Positions 57,318 to 64,000 of a DNA stretch of 64,000 bases are shown here, one piece after another. The notes beneath the pieces were generated by a model. That model did not search any database and was not told the DNA's origin. It worked only from the letters and a program-made list of their open reading frames with translations. The DNA comes from Tenacibaculum pacificus. Its GTDB lineage: Bacteria; Bacteroidota; Bacteroidia; Flavobacteriales; Flavobacteriaceae. Numbering within the stretch: the stretch's first letter is position 1; the number at the start of each line of letters is the position of its first letter. Location of the stretch: positions 2,647,001 through 2,711,000 of the forward strand of contig NZ_CP115917.1 of the NCBI RefSeq assembly GCF_027941775.1, read 5' to 3'. The position numbers and the translations under genes were made by a program.

Positions 57318-58030
57318 ATGAAAAATTTATTAATATTAACTTTTTTTTATCGATAAACATATTAGCACAAAAAGTATGTAAATCTCCAAATGAAATTGAA
57401 GAAGACTTAAATACTATTAGCATAAGTAAATGTGATATTAAAGAATCTGAAAAAAAGAAAAGTAAAAAATCAAGACAAATTAATGTTGCAGTATCATCAA
57501 CTAGGAGAAGTTTAAAAAAAAGACAAATATCTAAGAGAACAGGAGCTGGTATTGCTGAAATTAAAACAACCTCTCAAAATACAACTCAAAAATTAGTTCT
57601 TGAAAAAGAACCTACTTCAAAAACTAATATCGCAGAAATTAATACTAAATTATCTAAAAAAGAATATAACAATGCTGCTAAATTTAGTAATGTTGATGAT
57701 ATTCCGCTATTCAATTCTTGTAAGAATGTAGAAAAAACAAGACGCTCTTATTGTTTTAATAAAAACATGATAAATTATATTTCTGAACATTTTAAATATC
57801 CAAAAAAAACCATTAATTCACCAACAAAAGGAGGTATTTGGGTAAGTTTTGTTATTGATAAAAATGGTGAAGTAAAAAATATTAAAACACTAGTGCATAA
57901 ATATGGTGATTTATTGAATAAAGAAGCTATTAGAATTGTTTCTAAATTACCTCAATTTATTCCTGCAAAAAAAGATGGAAAACGTATTGCTGTAAAATAT
58001 GGTTTTCCTATTTCATTAACTTTAGATTAA
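57318..58030 (+). CDS. Exported protein with TonB C-terminal-like domain, apparent frameshift in signal peptide
   Basis: From ATG 57318 the frame reads MKNLLILTFF and then hits a stop. Adding one T to the eight-T run at 57341-57348 restores a signal peptide (...TFFLSINILAQ) joined to the long downstream frame. The mature part is lysine/serine-rich (about 20-120) and ends in a TonB C-terminal-type domain (about 150-240: YISEHFKYPKK; GIWVSFVIDKNGEVKNI; LPQFIPAKKDGKRIAVKYGFP). It lacks the TonB membrane anchor, as in many Bacteroidetes periplasmic proteins of this family. It is followed by a gene for a carboxypeptidase-regulatory domain. Confidence 0.7.
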
Positions 58031-58069
58031 TAATTAAGGTTTAAAAATTCATTTAATTTTCTCAACTAA

Positions 58070-58378
58070 TTGAAACAACGTACGTTAAAAAAAATATTGT
58101 TATTTTTTTTTGTAATTTCTAGTATTGCTTTATCTGCACAAATTACTTTAAAAGGAAAAGTTTATGATGAATACTTAGACCCTTTTCCTAATGCAATTAT
58201 TAATTCACTACAAAGTACTGCAACTACAACTTCAAATATTAATGGTAATTTTACCTTAACTTTAAAGAAAAAACTTCCTTATATCCTCTTAATATCAGCT
58301 AAAGGTTACAGAAAAGAAATACTTAAAATTACAGATTTAAAGGAAGAATTAAACATTATTTTAAAAGAAATAAAATAG
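58070..58378 (+). CDS. Solitary carboxypeptidase-regulatory-like domain protein
   Basis: A 102-residue protein: signal peptide (KKILLFFFVISSIALSAQ) then a single carboxypeptidase-D regulatory-like beta-sandwich (ITLKGKVYDEYLDPFPNAII; NINGNFTLTL; YILLISAKGYRKEILKI). This domain normally precedes a TonB-dependent receptor barrel. Here the gene ends with a normal stop at a terminator, so it is a free domain rather than a visible truncation. The start is TTG at 58070. It is probably in a unit with the TonB-C-like gene 39 bp upstream. Confidence 0.75.
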   Translation: MKQRTLKKILLFFFVISSIALSAQITLKGKVYDEYLDPFPNAIINSLQSTATTTSNINGNFTLTLKKKLPYILLISAKGYRKEILKITDLKEELNIILKEIK

Positions 58379-58408
58379 TTGTTTTAATATTAAAACAACT
58401 ATTTTTTT
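58372..58408. terminator. Bidirectional terminator overlapping both stop codons
   Basis: Stem AAATAGTTGTTTTAA / TTAAAACAACTATTT between convergent genes. It contains the TAG of the regulatory-domain gene and the TAG of rsmI. Confidence 0.8.
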
Positions 58409-59070
58409 CCATCAACAACAATAACAATTTCGCCTTTTGCGGGTTTTGCTGTATAATATGATAACACTTCTTTTACTGTTCCTCTTTTGGTTTCTTCGAA
58501 TAATTTAGTCAATTCTCTAGAAACTGATATTTGTCTGTCTTCGCCAAAATATTCGCCAAAATGAGCTAATGTTTTTAATAATTTATGAGGACTTTCATAA
58601 AAAATCATGGTTCTATTTTCTTCGGATAAAAGTGTTAGACGGGTTTGTCTTCCTTTTTTAACAGGTAAAAATCCTTCGAAAACAAATTTATCATTTGGTA
58701 AACCAGAATTTACTAAAGCAGGCACAAAAGCAGTTGCACCAGGCAAACATTCTACATCAATATTTTGTTGGACACAGGCTCTGGTCAATAAAAAACCTGG
58801 ATCAGAAATTGCTGGAGTTCCAGCATCAGAAATTAAAGCACAAGTTTCACCATTTTTTAATCGATTTAAAACACCATCAACAGATTTGTGTTCGTTATGC
58901 ATATGATGACTATACATTTGTGTTCCAATTTCAAAATGTTTTAACAATTTTCCACTAGTACGTGTGTCTTCTGCCAAAATAAAATCGACTTCTTTTAAAA
59001 TTCTAAGTGCTCTTAGCGTAATATCTTCTAAATTCCCGATTGGGGTTGGTACCAAATACAATTTGCTCAT
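58399..59070 (-). CDS. rsmI: 16S rRNA (cytidine(1402)-2'-O)-methyltransferase
   Basis: A 223-residue SPOUT-unrelated tetrapyrrole-methylase-fold enzyme that 2'-O-methylates C1402 of 16S rRNA. LYLVPTPIGNLEDITLRAL, AEDTRTSGKLLKHF, ALISDAGTPAISDPGFLL and ECLPGATAFVPALVNSGLP are the family blocks. Full core length, lacking the short C-terminal extension of E. coli RsmI. Leaderless promoter; divergent from dxs. Confidence 0.95.
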   Translation of the reverse strand: MSKLYLVPTPIGNLEDITLRALRILKEVDFILAEDTRTSGKLLKHFEIGTQMYSHHMHNEHKSVDGVLNRLKNGETCALISDAGTPAISDPGFLLTRACVQQNIDVECLPGATAFVPALVNSGLPNDKFVFEGFLPVKKGRQTRLTLLSEENRTMIFYESPHKLLKTLAHFGEYFGEDRQISVSRELTKLFEETKRGTVKEVLSYYTAKPAKGEIVIVVDGKK

Positions 59071-59074
59071 ACAG

Positions 59075-59082
59075 CAAAGCTA
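59075..59082 (-). promoter_or_regulatory. -7 element of rsmI, four nucleotides from ATG
   Basis: Minus-strand TAGCTTTG, then CTGT, then ATG at 59070. Confidence 0.55.
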
Positions 59083-59097
59083 CAACAAAGTTTTTAG

Positions 59098-59105
59098 TAC
59101 ATTTG
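59098..59105 (+). promoter_or_regulatory. -7 element of dxs, four nucleotides from ATG
   Basis: TACATTTG, then CGCT, then ATG at 59110. It is 15 bp from the divergent rsmI box. Confidence 0.6.
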
Positions 59106-59109
59106 CGCT

Positions 59110-60882
59110 ATGCCAAAAAAGCTGTTAAAAAATATTAATTTTCCTTCGGATATAAGGAAATTATCTGCTGATGAATTGCCTTTATTAGCAAAAGAACTAC
59201 GCGAATTTATTATTGATATTATTGCCACAAAAGAAGGTCATTTAGGCGCAAGTTTAGGCGTTATTGAACTTACTATTGCATTGCATTATTTATTCGATAC
59301 ACCAACCGACCAATTAGTTTGGGATGTTGGACATCAAGCCTACGGACATAAAATTTTAACAGGAAGAAAAGATGTTTTTCATACTAACCGACAATTAGGC
59401 GGTATTTCAGGTTTCCCTAAACGAAGCGAAAGTAATTACGATACTTTTGGCGTTGGGCATTCATCAACTTCTATTTCTGCGGCTTTAGGAATGGCAATTG
59501 CCTCTAAAATACAAGGAAGTGATAAACATCATATTGCTATTATTGGCGATGCTTCTATTGCTAGCGGAATGGCTTTTGAAGCTTTAAATCATGCAGGCGA
59601 TACAGATGCTAATTTATTGGTGATTTTAAATGATAATGCCATTGGAATTGACCCTTCGGTGGGAGCTTTAAAAGATTATTTAACACGCATAAAATCGACA
59701 AGGTCGGATATTGAGCAACATAATATTTTTGAGGCCTTAAATTTTGAATATTCAGGACCAATTGATGGTCATAATTTTGAAGAAATTTTATCAGAATTAG
59801 ACCGTTTAAAAGAAATAAAAGGTCCTAAATTTTTACACGTAATTACCACCAAAGGAAAAGGATTACGACAAGCAGAACAAGACCAAGTAAAATATCATGC
59901 TCCAGGTAAATTTGATAAAATTTCAGGCGATGTATTGCCTAAAGAAAAAAGTAAGTTCACAAAGTTTCAAGATCTTTTTGGAAAAACTATTATTGAACTT
60001 GCACATCAAAATAAAAAAATTGTTGGTATTACGCCCGCTATGCTTTCTGGAAGTTCTTTAAACGATATGTTAGCCGAATTTCCTGAACGTACTTTTGATG
60101 TCGGTATTGCCGAACAACATGCCGTTACTTTGGCAGCAGGAATGGCAACTCAAGGAATTATTCCATTTTGTAATATTTATTCTACTTTTTTACAGCGTTC
60201 TTACGATCAAATAATTCATGATGTTGCTTTGCAAAATTTACCCGTTATTTTTTGTTTAGACAGAGCTGGTTTGGTTGGACAAGATGGTGCAACACATCAC
60301 GGGGTTTTTGATTTAGCGTATTTACGCTTAATTCCAAATATGATAATTTTTGCACCTCGCAACGAAATCGAACTTCGAAATATCATGTTTACGGCACAAT
60401 TAGGTTTAAAAAATCCTATTGCAATTCGTTATCCAAGAGGTACAGGTAAGTTAGAAAAATGGCAACTTCCTTTTGAAGAAATTCAAATAGGAAAAGGTGT
60501 TTGTTTAAAGGAAGGAAATAAAGTAGCAATATTATCCGTAGGAACAATAGCAAATAATGTTTTTGAAGCCATAAATCAACTAGAAAATAGCAACAGTGTA
60601 GCTCATTATGATATGCGATTTGTAAAACCTTTAGATAAAAAATTATTAGATACTATTTTTAATTCTTTTGATATTCTAATCACCATAGAAGACGGAACTG
60701 TAAGGGGTGGATTTGGTTCTGCTATTTTAGAATATGCATCTGAAAAAAATTATAAAGGAACTATTGATATTTTAGGTATTCCTGATAAATTTATAGACCA
60801 CGGAACAGTTGAAGAATTACAAATTTTATTAAATATTGATATAAAAAGTATTCAAGAAAAAATTGAAAAATTACTCTTATAA
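59110..60882 (+). CDS. dxs: 1-deoxy-D-xylulose-5-phosphate synthase
   Basis: A 590-residue thiamine-diphosphate enzyme that starts the MEP isoprenoid pathway from pyruvate and glyceraldehyde 3-phosphate. TPP site GDASIASGMAFEALNHAGD with downstream LNDN; pyrimidine domain DVGIAEQHAVTLAAGMA; DRAGLVGQDGATHHGVFDLAYL; C-terminal transketolase domain. Slightly shorter than E. coli DXS (620), as is common in this phylum. Its mRNA is predicted leaderless. Confidence 0.96.
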   Translation: MPKKLLKNINFPSDIRKLSADELPLLAKELREFIIDIIATKEGHLGASLGVIELTIALHYLFDTPTDQLVWDVGHQAYGHKILTGRKDVFHTNRQLGGISGFPKRSESNYDTFGVGHSSTSISAALGMAIASKIQGSDKHHIAIIGDASIASGMAFEALNHAGDTDANLLVILNDNAIGIDPSVGALKDYLTRIKSTRSDIEQHNIFEALNFEYSGPIDGHNFEEILSELDRLKEIKGPKFLHVITTKGKGLRQAEQDQVKYHAPGKFDKISGDVLPKEKSKFTKFQDLFGKTIIELAHQNKKIVGITPAMLSGSSLNDMLAEFPERTFDVGIAEQHAVTLAAGMATQGIIPFCNIYSTFLQRSYDQIIHDVALQNLPVIFCLDRAGLVGQDGATHHGVFDLAYLRLIPNMIIFAPRNEIELRNIMFTAQLGLKNPIAIRYPRGTGKLEKWQLPFEEIQIGKGVCLKEGNKVAILSVGTIANNVFEAINQLENSNSVAHYDMRFVKPLDKKLLDTIFNSFDILITIEDGTVRGGFGSAILEYASEKNYKGTIDILGIPDKFIDHGTVEELQILLNIDIKSIQEKIEKLLL

Positions 60883-60901
60883 AAACTAAAAAAGCAAATC
60901 C
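60880..60901 (+). repeat. Left 22-bp direct repeat at dxs 3' end
   Basis: This 22-bp stretch starts at the T of the dxs stop codon. It recurs at 60995-61016 with one mismatch (A at 60895, G at 61011). Confidence 0.75.
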
Positions 60902-60986
60902 GTCAATCTGAATTTATTTCAGATTCGCATCCTGATTTCCCACAGTTCTCTTATTCATGCGATGCTGAAATAAATTTAGCATGACA
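60901..60986. repeat. Imperfect inverted-repeat element
   Basis: Arms 60901-60930 and 60957-60986 are about 30 bp each and complementary at most positions (CTGAATTTATTTCAG versus CTGAAATAAATTTAG cores), with a 26-nt centre. It resembles the TCATGCTGAATTTATTTCAG-type repeats common in Bacteroidetes. It sits between two 22-bp direct repeats, as an inserted element would. Confidence 0.7.
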
Positions 60987-60994
60987 GTAGTTTC

Positions 60995-61016
60995 TAAAAA
61001 CTAAAAAAGCGAATCC
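60995..61016 (+). repeat. Right 22-bp direct repeat, forms the terminator's left arm
   Basis: The second copy of the repeat at 60880-60901. Its end, GCGAATCC, is the left arm of the functional terminator. Confidence 0.75.
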
Positions 61017-61035
61017 AAATGGATTCGCTTTTTTT
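61003..61035. terminator. Bidirectional terminator of dxs and the atp operon
   Basis: Perfect stem AAAAAAGCGAATCC / GGATTCGCTTTTTT with an AAAT loop. Confidence 0.85.
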
Positions 61036-61067
61036 ATATAAATTTAGTTGATAACAACTATAATTTT

Positions 61068-61929
61068 TTAGTTATTTAATGCTTCTGCACCACCAACAAT
61101 CTCTAAAATTTCGTTAGTAATAGCTGCCTGACGTGCTTTGTTATACGTTAATAATAACTCATCACGTAATTCAGTAGCATTATCAGTAGCCTTGTGCATT
61201 GCAGTCATACGAGCTCCGTGTTCTGATGCAAATGAATCACGAATTGCTTTGTATAATTGTGTTTTTAATGACTTAGGAATCAATTCTAAAACAATCTCTT
61301 CTTTAGAAGGTTCAAAAACATAATCTAATGTTACAGTTTCATCACTTTCTATTGGCTCAATTGGTAAAAATTGCTCTAATTGAGGAATTTGAGTTGCTGC
61401 ATTTTTAAATTGATTATAAACAAGCTGTATCTTTTGATAAGAACCAGCTACATATAAATCCATTATTTTTTGTGCAACTTCTGCAACGTTATCGTACGTT
61501 AAATCATCAAAAATATCATTTCTATTTTCAATAATATTGTGTTGTTTTGATAAAATATCGTCTCCTTTTTTACCTATCGTTAACAAATCAACAGCAACAT
61601 CACTGTAATTTTCATCAATAGCTTTTATTGTTCTTTTAACAATAGAAGAGTTAAAACCACCACACAAACCTCTGTTTGAAGTAATTACAACTAGTAATAC
61701 ATTTTTCACTTCTTTTTGAGTTGAATATACGCCACTAGCATCACTATCTAAAGTAGCGCTTAAGCTTTGTAATAATTCAGTAAGCTTAGATGAATACGGG
61801 CGCATTGCCGTAATTGCATCTTGAGCTTTTTTTAACTTTGCAGCCGATACCATTTTTAATGGCAGAGGTAATCTGCATTGTTGATTTAATAGAAGTAATT
61901 CTGTTACGTATTTCTTTTAAGTTCGCCAT
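61068..61929 (-). CDS. atpG: F1 ATP synthase gamma subunit, apparent frameshift near the N-terminus
   Basis: The long open frame starts only at 61853 (MVSAAKLKKAQDAITAMRP), lacking the essential N-terminal rotor helix. On the minus strand from ATG 61929 the sequence reads MANLKEIRNRITSIKSTMQI TSAI, exactly the expected N-terminus, and joins the long frame if one base is removed from the five-A run (plus T, 61853-61857). The intact protein would be about 287 residues. LLVVITSNRGLCGGFN and the C-terminal ARQAAITNEILEIVGGAEAL are family signatures. Gamma is the central rotor shaft and is essential, so an assembly error or a slippage-corrected gene is likely. Last gene of the atpH-atpA-atpG unit. 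Confidence 0.9.
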
Positions 61930-61952
61930 ACGAATAGTGCTGTTGAGTGTTA

Positions 61953-61992
61953 AATATAAAGTATTGAGACGCGAATCTCAATACTTTATATT
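61953..61992. other. Perfect 17-bp hairpin in the atpA-atpG spacer
   Basis: Arms 61953-61969 and 61976-61992 are perfectly complementary with a 6-nt loop (CGCGAA). There is no T-run on the operon's strand, so it is probably an RNA processing or stability element rather than a terminator. Confidence 0.6.
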
Positions 61993-62003
61993 AAAGTCTT
62001 TTA

Positions 62004-63584
62004 TTAAGCTGAAAATTTAGCTGAAATTTCTTTTGCAGCTGCTGTTAAAGTATCAATTACTTCATCAGTTAATTTACCTGCTTTTAAAGTATTTAAAGTA
62101 TCTCTATGCTTTGCATTTAAATACTGAATATAATCTCTTTCAAATTCCTTTACTTTATTTACCGGTACATCTTTTAACAAGTTTTTAGAACCTGCATAAA
62201 TGATTGAAATTTGGTCTTCTACAGTATAAGGATCGTTTTGTGCTTGCTTTAAGATTTCAACATTACGTTGTCCTTTAGAAATCACATTTAAAGTTGCTGC
62301 ATCTAAATCAGAACCAAACTTAGCGAATGCTTCTAATTCACGATATTGTGCTTGATCTAATTTTAAAGTACCAGATACTTTTTTCATCGCTTTAATCTGA
62401 GCGTTACCACCAACACGAGATACAGAAATACCTACGTTAATTGCTGGACGAACACCAGAGTTAAATAAATCTCCATCTAAGAAAATTTGTCCATCAGTAA
62501 TCGAAATTACGTTTGTTGGAATATATGCTGATACATCTCCTGCTTGTGTTTCAATAATCGGTAATGCAGTTAAAGAACCTCCACCTTTTACAACTCCTCT
62601 TAAAGAATCTGGTAAATCGTTCATTTCACTAGCAATTTTATCATCATTGATAACCTTTGCAGCACGTTCTAATAATCTTGAGTGTAAGTAAAATACATCC
62701 CCTGGATATGCCTCACGTCCCGGAGGTCTTCTTAATAATAAAGAAATCTCACGGTATGCAACTGCTTGTTTAGATAAATCATCATAAACAATTAAAGCTG
62801 GTCTACCAGTATCTCTAAAGTATTCTCCAATTGCAGCTCCTGCAAATGGTGCATATACTTGCATTGCTGCAGGATCAGATGCATTTGCTGCTACAATTGT
62901 AGTATAAGCTAAAGCTCCTTTTTCTTCTAAAACATTGGCAATAGCAGCTACAGTAGATGCTTTTTGACCAATAGCAACATATATACAATATACTGGGTTA
63001 CCAGCATCGTAAAATTCTTTTTGATTTAAAATTGTATCAATAGCAACTGTAGATTTACCAGTTTGACGGTCTCCAATAATTAACTCACGTTGACCACGTC
63101 CTACAGGAATCATAGCATCAATAGATTTGATACCAGTTTGCATTGGTTCAGTTACAGGCTCACGATAAATAACCCCAGGAGCTCTACGCTCTAAAGGCAT
63201 TTCGTAAGTTTTACCTTCAATAGGTCCTTTACCATCAATTGGCTGACCTAATGTATTTACAACACGTCCTACAATACCTTCTCCAGCTCTTAAAGAAGCA
63301 ATTCTTTCTGTACGTTTAACAACAGAACCTTCTCTTACTGATGTAGAAGCACCTAATAATACAACACCTGCATTATCTTCTTCTAAGTTTAATACGATAC
63401 CTTCTAATCCGTTATCGAATTCTACTAATTCACCATATTGTACATTAGACAAACCATAAACACGAGCAATACCATCACCTACTTGTAATACGGTACCAAC
63501 TTCATTTAATGAAGCTTTAGACTCGAAGTTTGTTAATTGTTCCTTTAAAATTGCTGAAACTTCAGCTGGTTTAATTCCTGCCAT
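62004..63584 (-). CDS. atpA: F1 ATP synthase alpha subunit
   Basis: A 526-residue subunit. Walker [12 protein letters not shown] (about 174-184), [15 protein letters not shown], Walker [12 protein letters not shown] and the arginine-finger region [19 protein letters not shown]. It is the non-catalytic hexamer subunit, about 20 residues longer than E. coli AtpA, as is usual in this phylum. It is 21 bp downstream of atpH. Confidence 0.97.
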   Translation of the reverse strand: MAGIKPAEVSAILKEQLTNFESKASLNEVGTVLQVGDGIARVYGLSNVQYGELVEFDNGLEGIVLNLEEDNAGVVLLGASTSVREGSVVKRTERIASLRAGEGIVGRVVNTLGQPIDGKGPIEGKTYEMPLERRAPGVIYREPVTEPMQTGIKSIDAMIPVGRGQRELIIGDRQTGKSTVAIDTILNQKEFYDAGNPVYCIYVAIGQKASTVAAIANVLEEKGALAYTTIVAANASDPAAMQVYAPFAGAAIGEYFRDTGRPALIVYDDLSKQAVAYREISLLLRRPPGREAYPGDVFYLHSRLLERAAKVINDDKIASEMNDLPDSLRGVVKGGGSLTALPIIETQAGDVSAYIPTNVISITDGQIFLDGDLFNSGVRPAINVGISVSRVGGNAQIKAMKKVSGTLKLDQAQYRELEAFAKFGSDLDAATLNVISKGQRNVEILKQAQNDPYTVEDQISIIYAGSKNLLKDVPVNKVKEFERDYIQYLNAKHRDTLNTLKAGKLTDEVIDTLTAAAKEISAKFSA

Positions 63585-63605
63585 CTTATTTCTTTGGATG
63601 TATAA

Positions 63606-64000
63606 TTAAATTTGTGGAATGTTATGACTATTGTCAAATTCTCTTCTTAACTCTTTGAATTGATTAGAAATACTTGCATCATACTGCACATCTCCAACAC
63701 GTAAAATAAATCCTCCTAAAATATTCGGATTTACTATATTTTCTATACTTGCGCTATTTCCTGTTAAAGAAACAATTTTCGCTTGTATTTTATCTTCTAA
63801 CTCTTTTGTTAAAACTACTGCTGTGGTAACTTTAGCAACCTGTACACCTTTATAGGCATCGTAAATAATAGAATATTGCTTTGCAATAGCTTCTAACATT
63901 ATCATACGTTTATTCTCTTCTAATAAGTTGAATAAATTTGTTATGATAGCATCTACTTTATCTCCAAAAAGTGCAACTAAAACCGTTTTTTTATCATTGG
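63606..64000 (-). CDS. atpH: F1 ATP synthase delta subunit, partial
   Basis: The frame runs off the right edge of the window. Visible are 130 codons: NDKKTVLVALFGDKVDAIIT...EENKRMIMLEAIAKQYSIIYDAYKG and the C-terminal SASIENIVNPNILGGFILRVGDVQYDASISNQF, typical of AtpH/OSCP. An internal ATG at 63905 is not the start. About 45-50 N-terminal residues are missing. The delta subunit links the F1 head to the peripheral stalk. Confidence 0.93.
   Translation of the reverse strand, partial: NDKKTVLVALFGDKVDAIITNLFNLLEENKRMIMLEAIAKQYSIIYDAYKGVQVAKVTTAVVLTKELEDKIQAKIVSLTGNSASIENIVNPNILGGFILRVGDVQYDASISNQFKELRREFDNSHNIPQI

Noticed and set aside
1..64000. CRISPR arrays, insertion sequences, prophage
   Set aside because: No regularly spaced repeats, transposase or phage structural genes were seen on either strand.

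Overview
The window is a stretch of a flavobacterial chromosome (family Flavobacteriaceae, probably a marine Tenacibaculum/Polaribacter-like genus). It is strongly AT-rich. Many genes are preceded by the Bacteroidetes -7 element TAnnTTTG. The gene content is typical of the phylum: DUF2339/DUF3999 pair, DUF2723, DUF4286, a carboxypeptidase-regulatory-type TonB receptor, an OlsF-like acyltransferase and a split atp operon ending in atpH-atpA-atpG. Most of the window is housekeeping with short intergenic gaps. I see no phage, integrase, transposase or CRISPR array.

Layout. 1-231: C-terminal end of an unknown gene. 253-8679: an eight-gene leftward operon, the most unusual part of the window. It encodes a small membrane protein, two coiled-coil proteins (one membrane-anchored), a periplasmic binding protein fused to an OmpA-type peptidoglycan-binding domain, its NitT/TauT-type permease and ATPase, a TerB-like/AAA+ ATPase and a 2-oxoglutarate/Fe dioxygenase. 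8869-12562: DUF2339-DUF3999 envelope pair, divergent from the operon. 12567-19708: GDPD, Bax-inhibitor-1 protein, SufS, a serine hydrolase with an SdpI-family protein, SCO1 and RseP. 20005-23587: leftward GNAT-lysC-olsF. 23747-26429: fbp, superoxide dismutase, DinB-like and ArsC/Spx-like genes. 26478-26703: two identical tRNA-Gln(TTG). 26887-35701: DUF2723 glycosyltransferase-like protein, polysaccharide deacetylase, cysteine-less thioredoxin-fold protein, metallophosphoesterase, polA and a small hypothetical. 35778-42611: Ig-like lipoprotein, comF, a lipid-methyltransferase-like protein, two tandem coiled-coil paralogues, glyS and a small membrane protein. 42667-46872: a TonB-dependent receptor and SGNH/GDSL lipoprotein pair. 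47072-54034: ribF, serS, a TPR protein, DUF4286, rsmA and mgtE. 54021-57119: LysE exporter, PaaE-like reductase and an opine-dehydrogenase-like gene split by a frameshift. 57318-58378: a TonB-C-terminal-domain protein (frameshifted in its signal peptide) and a solitary carboxypeptidase-regulatory domain. 58399-60882: rsmI and dxs, divergent across 39 bp. 61068-64000: atpG (frameshifted), atpA and the partial atpH.

Points of interest beyond the genes are: an 81-92 bp hairpin/pseudoknot-capable repeat present three times in the same orientation; an inverted-repeat element flanked by 22-bp direct repeats at the dxs terminator; at least four genes whose -7 box ends exactly four nucleotides before ATG, implying leaderless mRNAs; and three single-base frameshifts in A/T homopolymers within 5.1 kb. 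The frameshifts are either assembly errors or slippage sites. No function is experimentally known for the 253-8679 operon as far as I can tell from sequence alone; it is my main candidate for an undescribed system.
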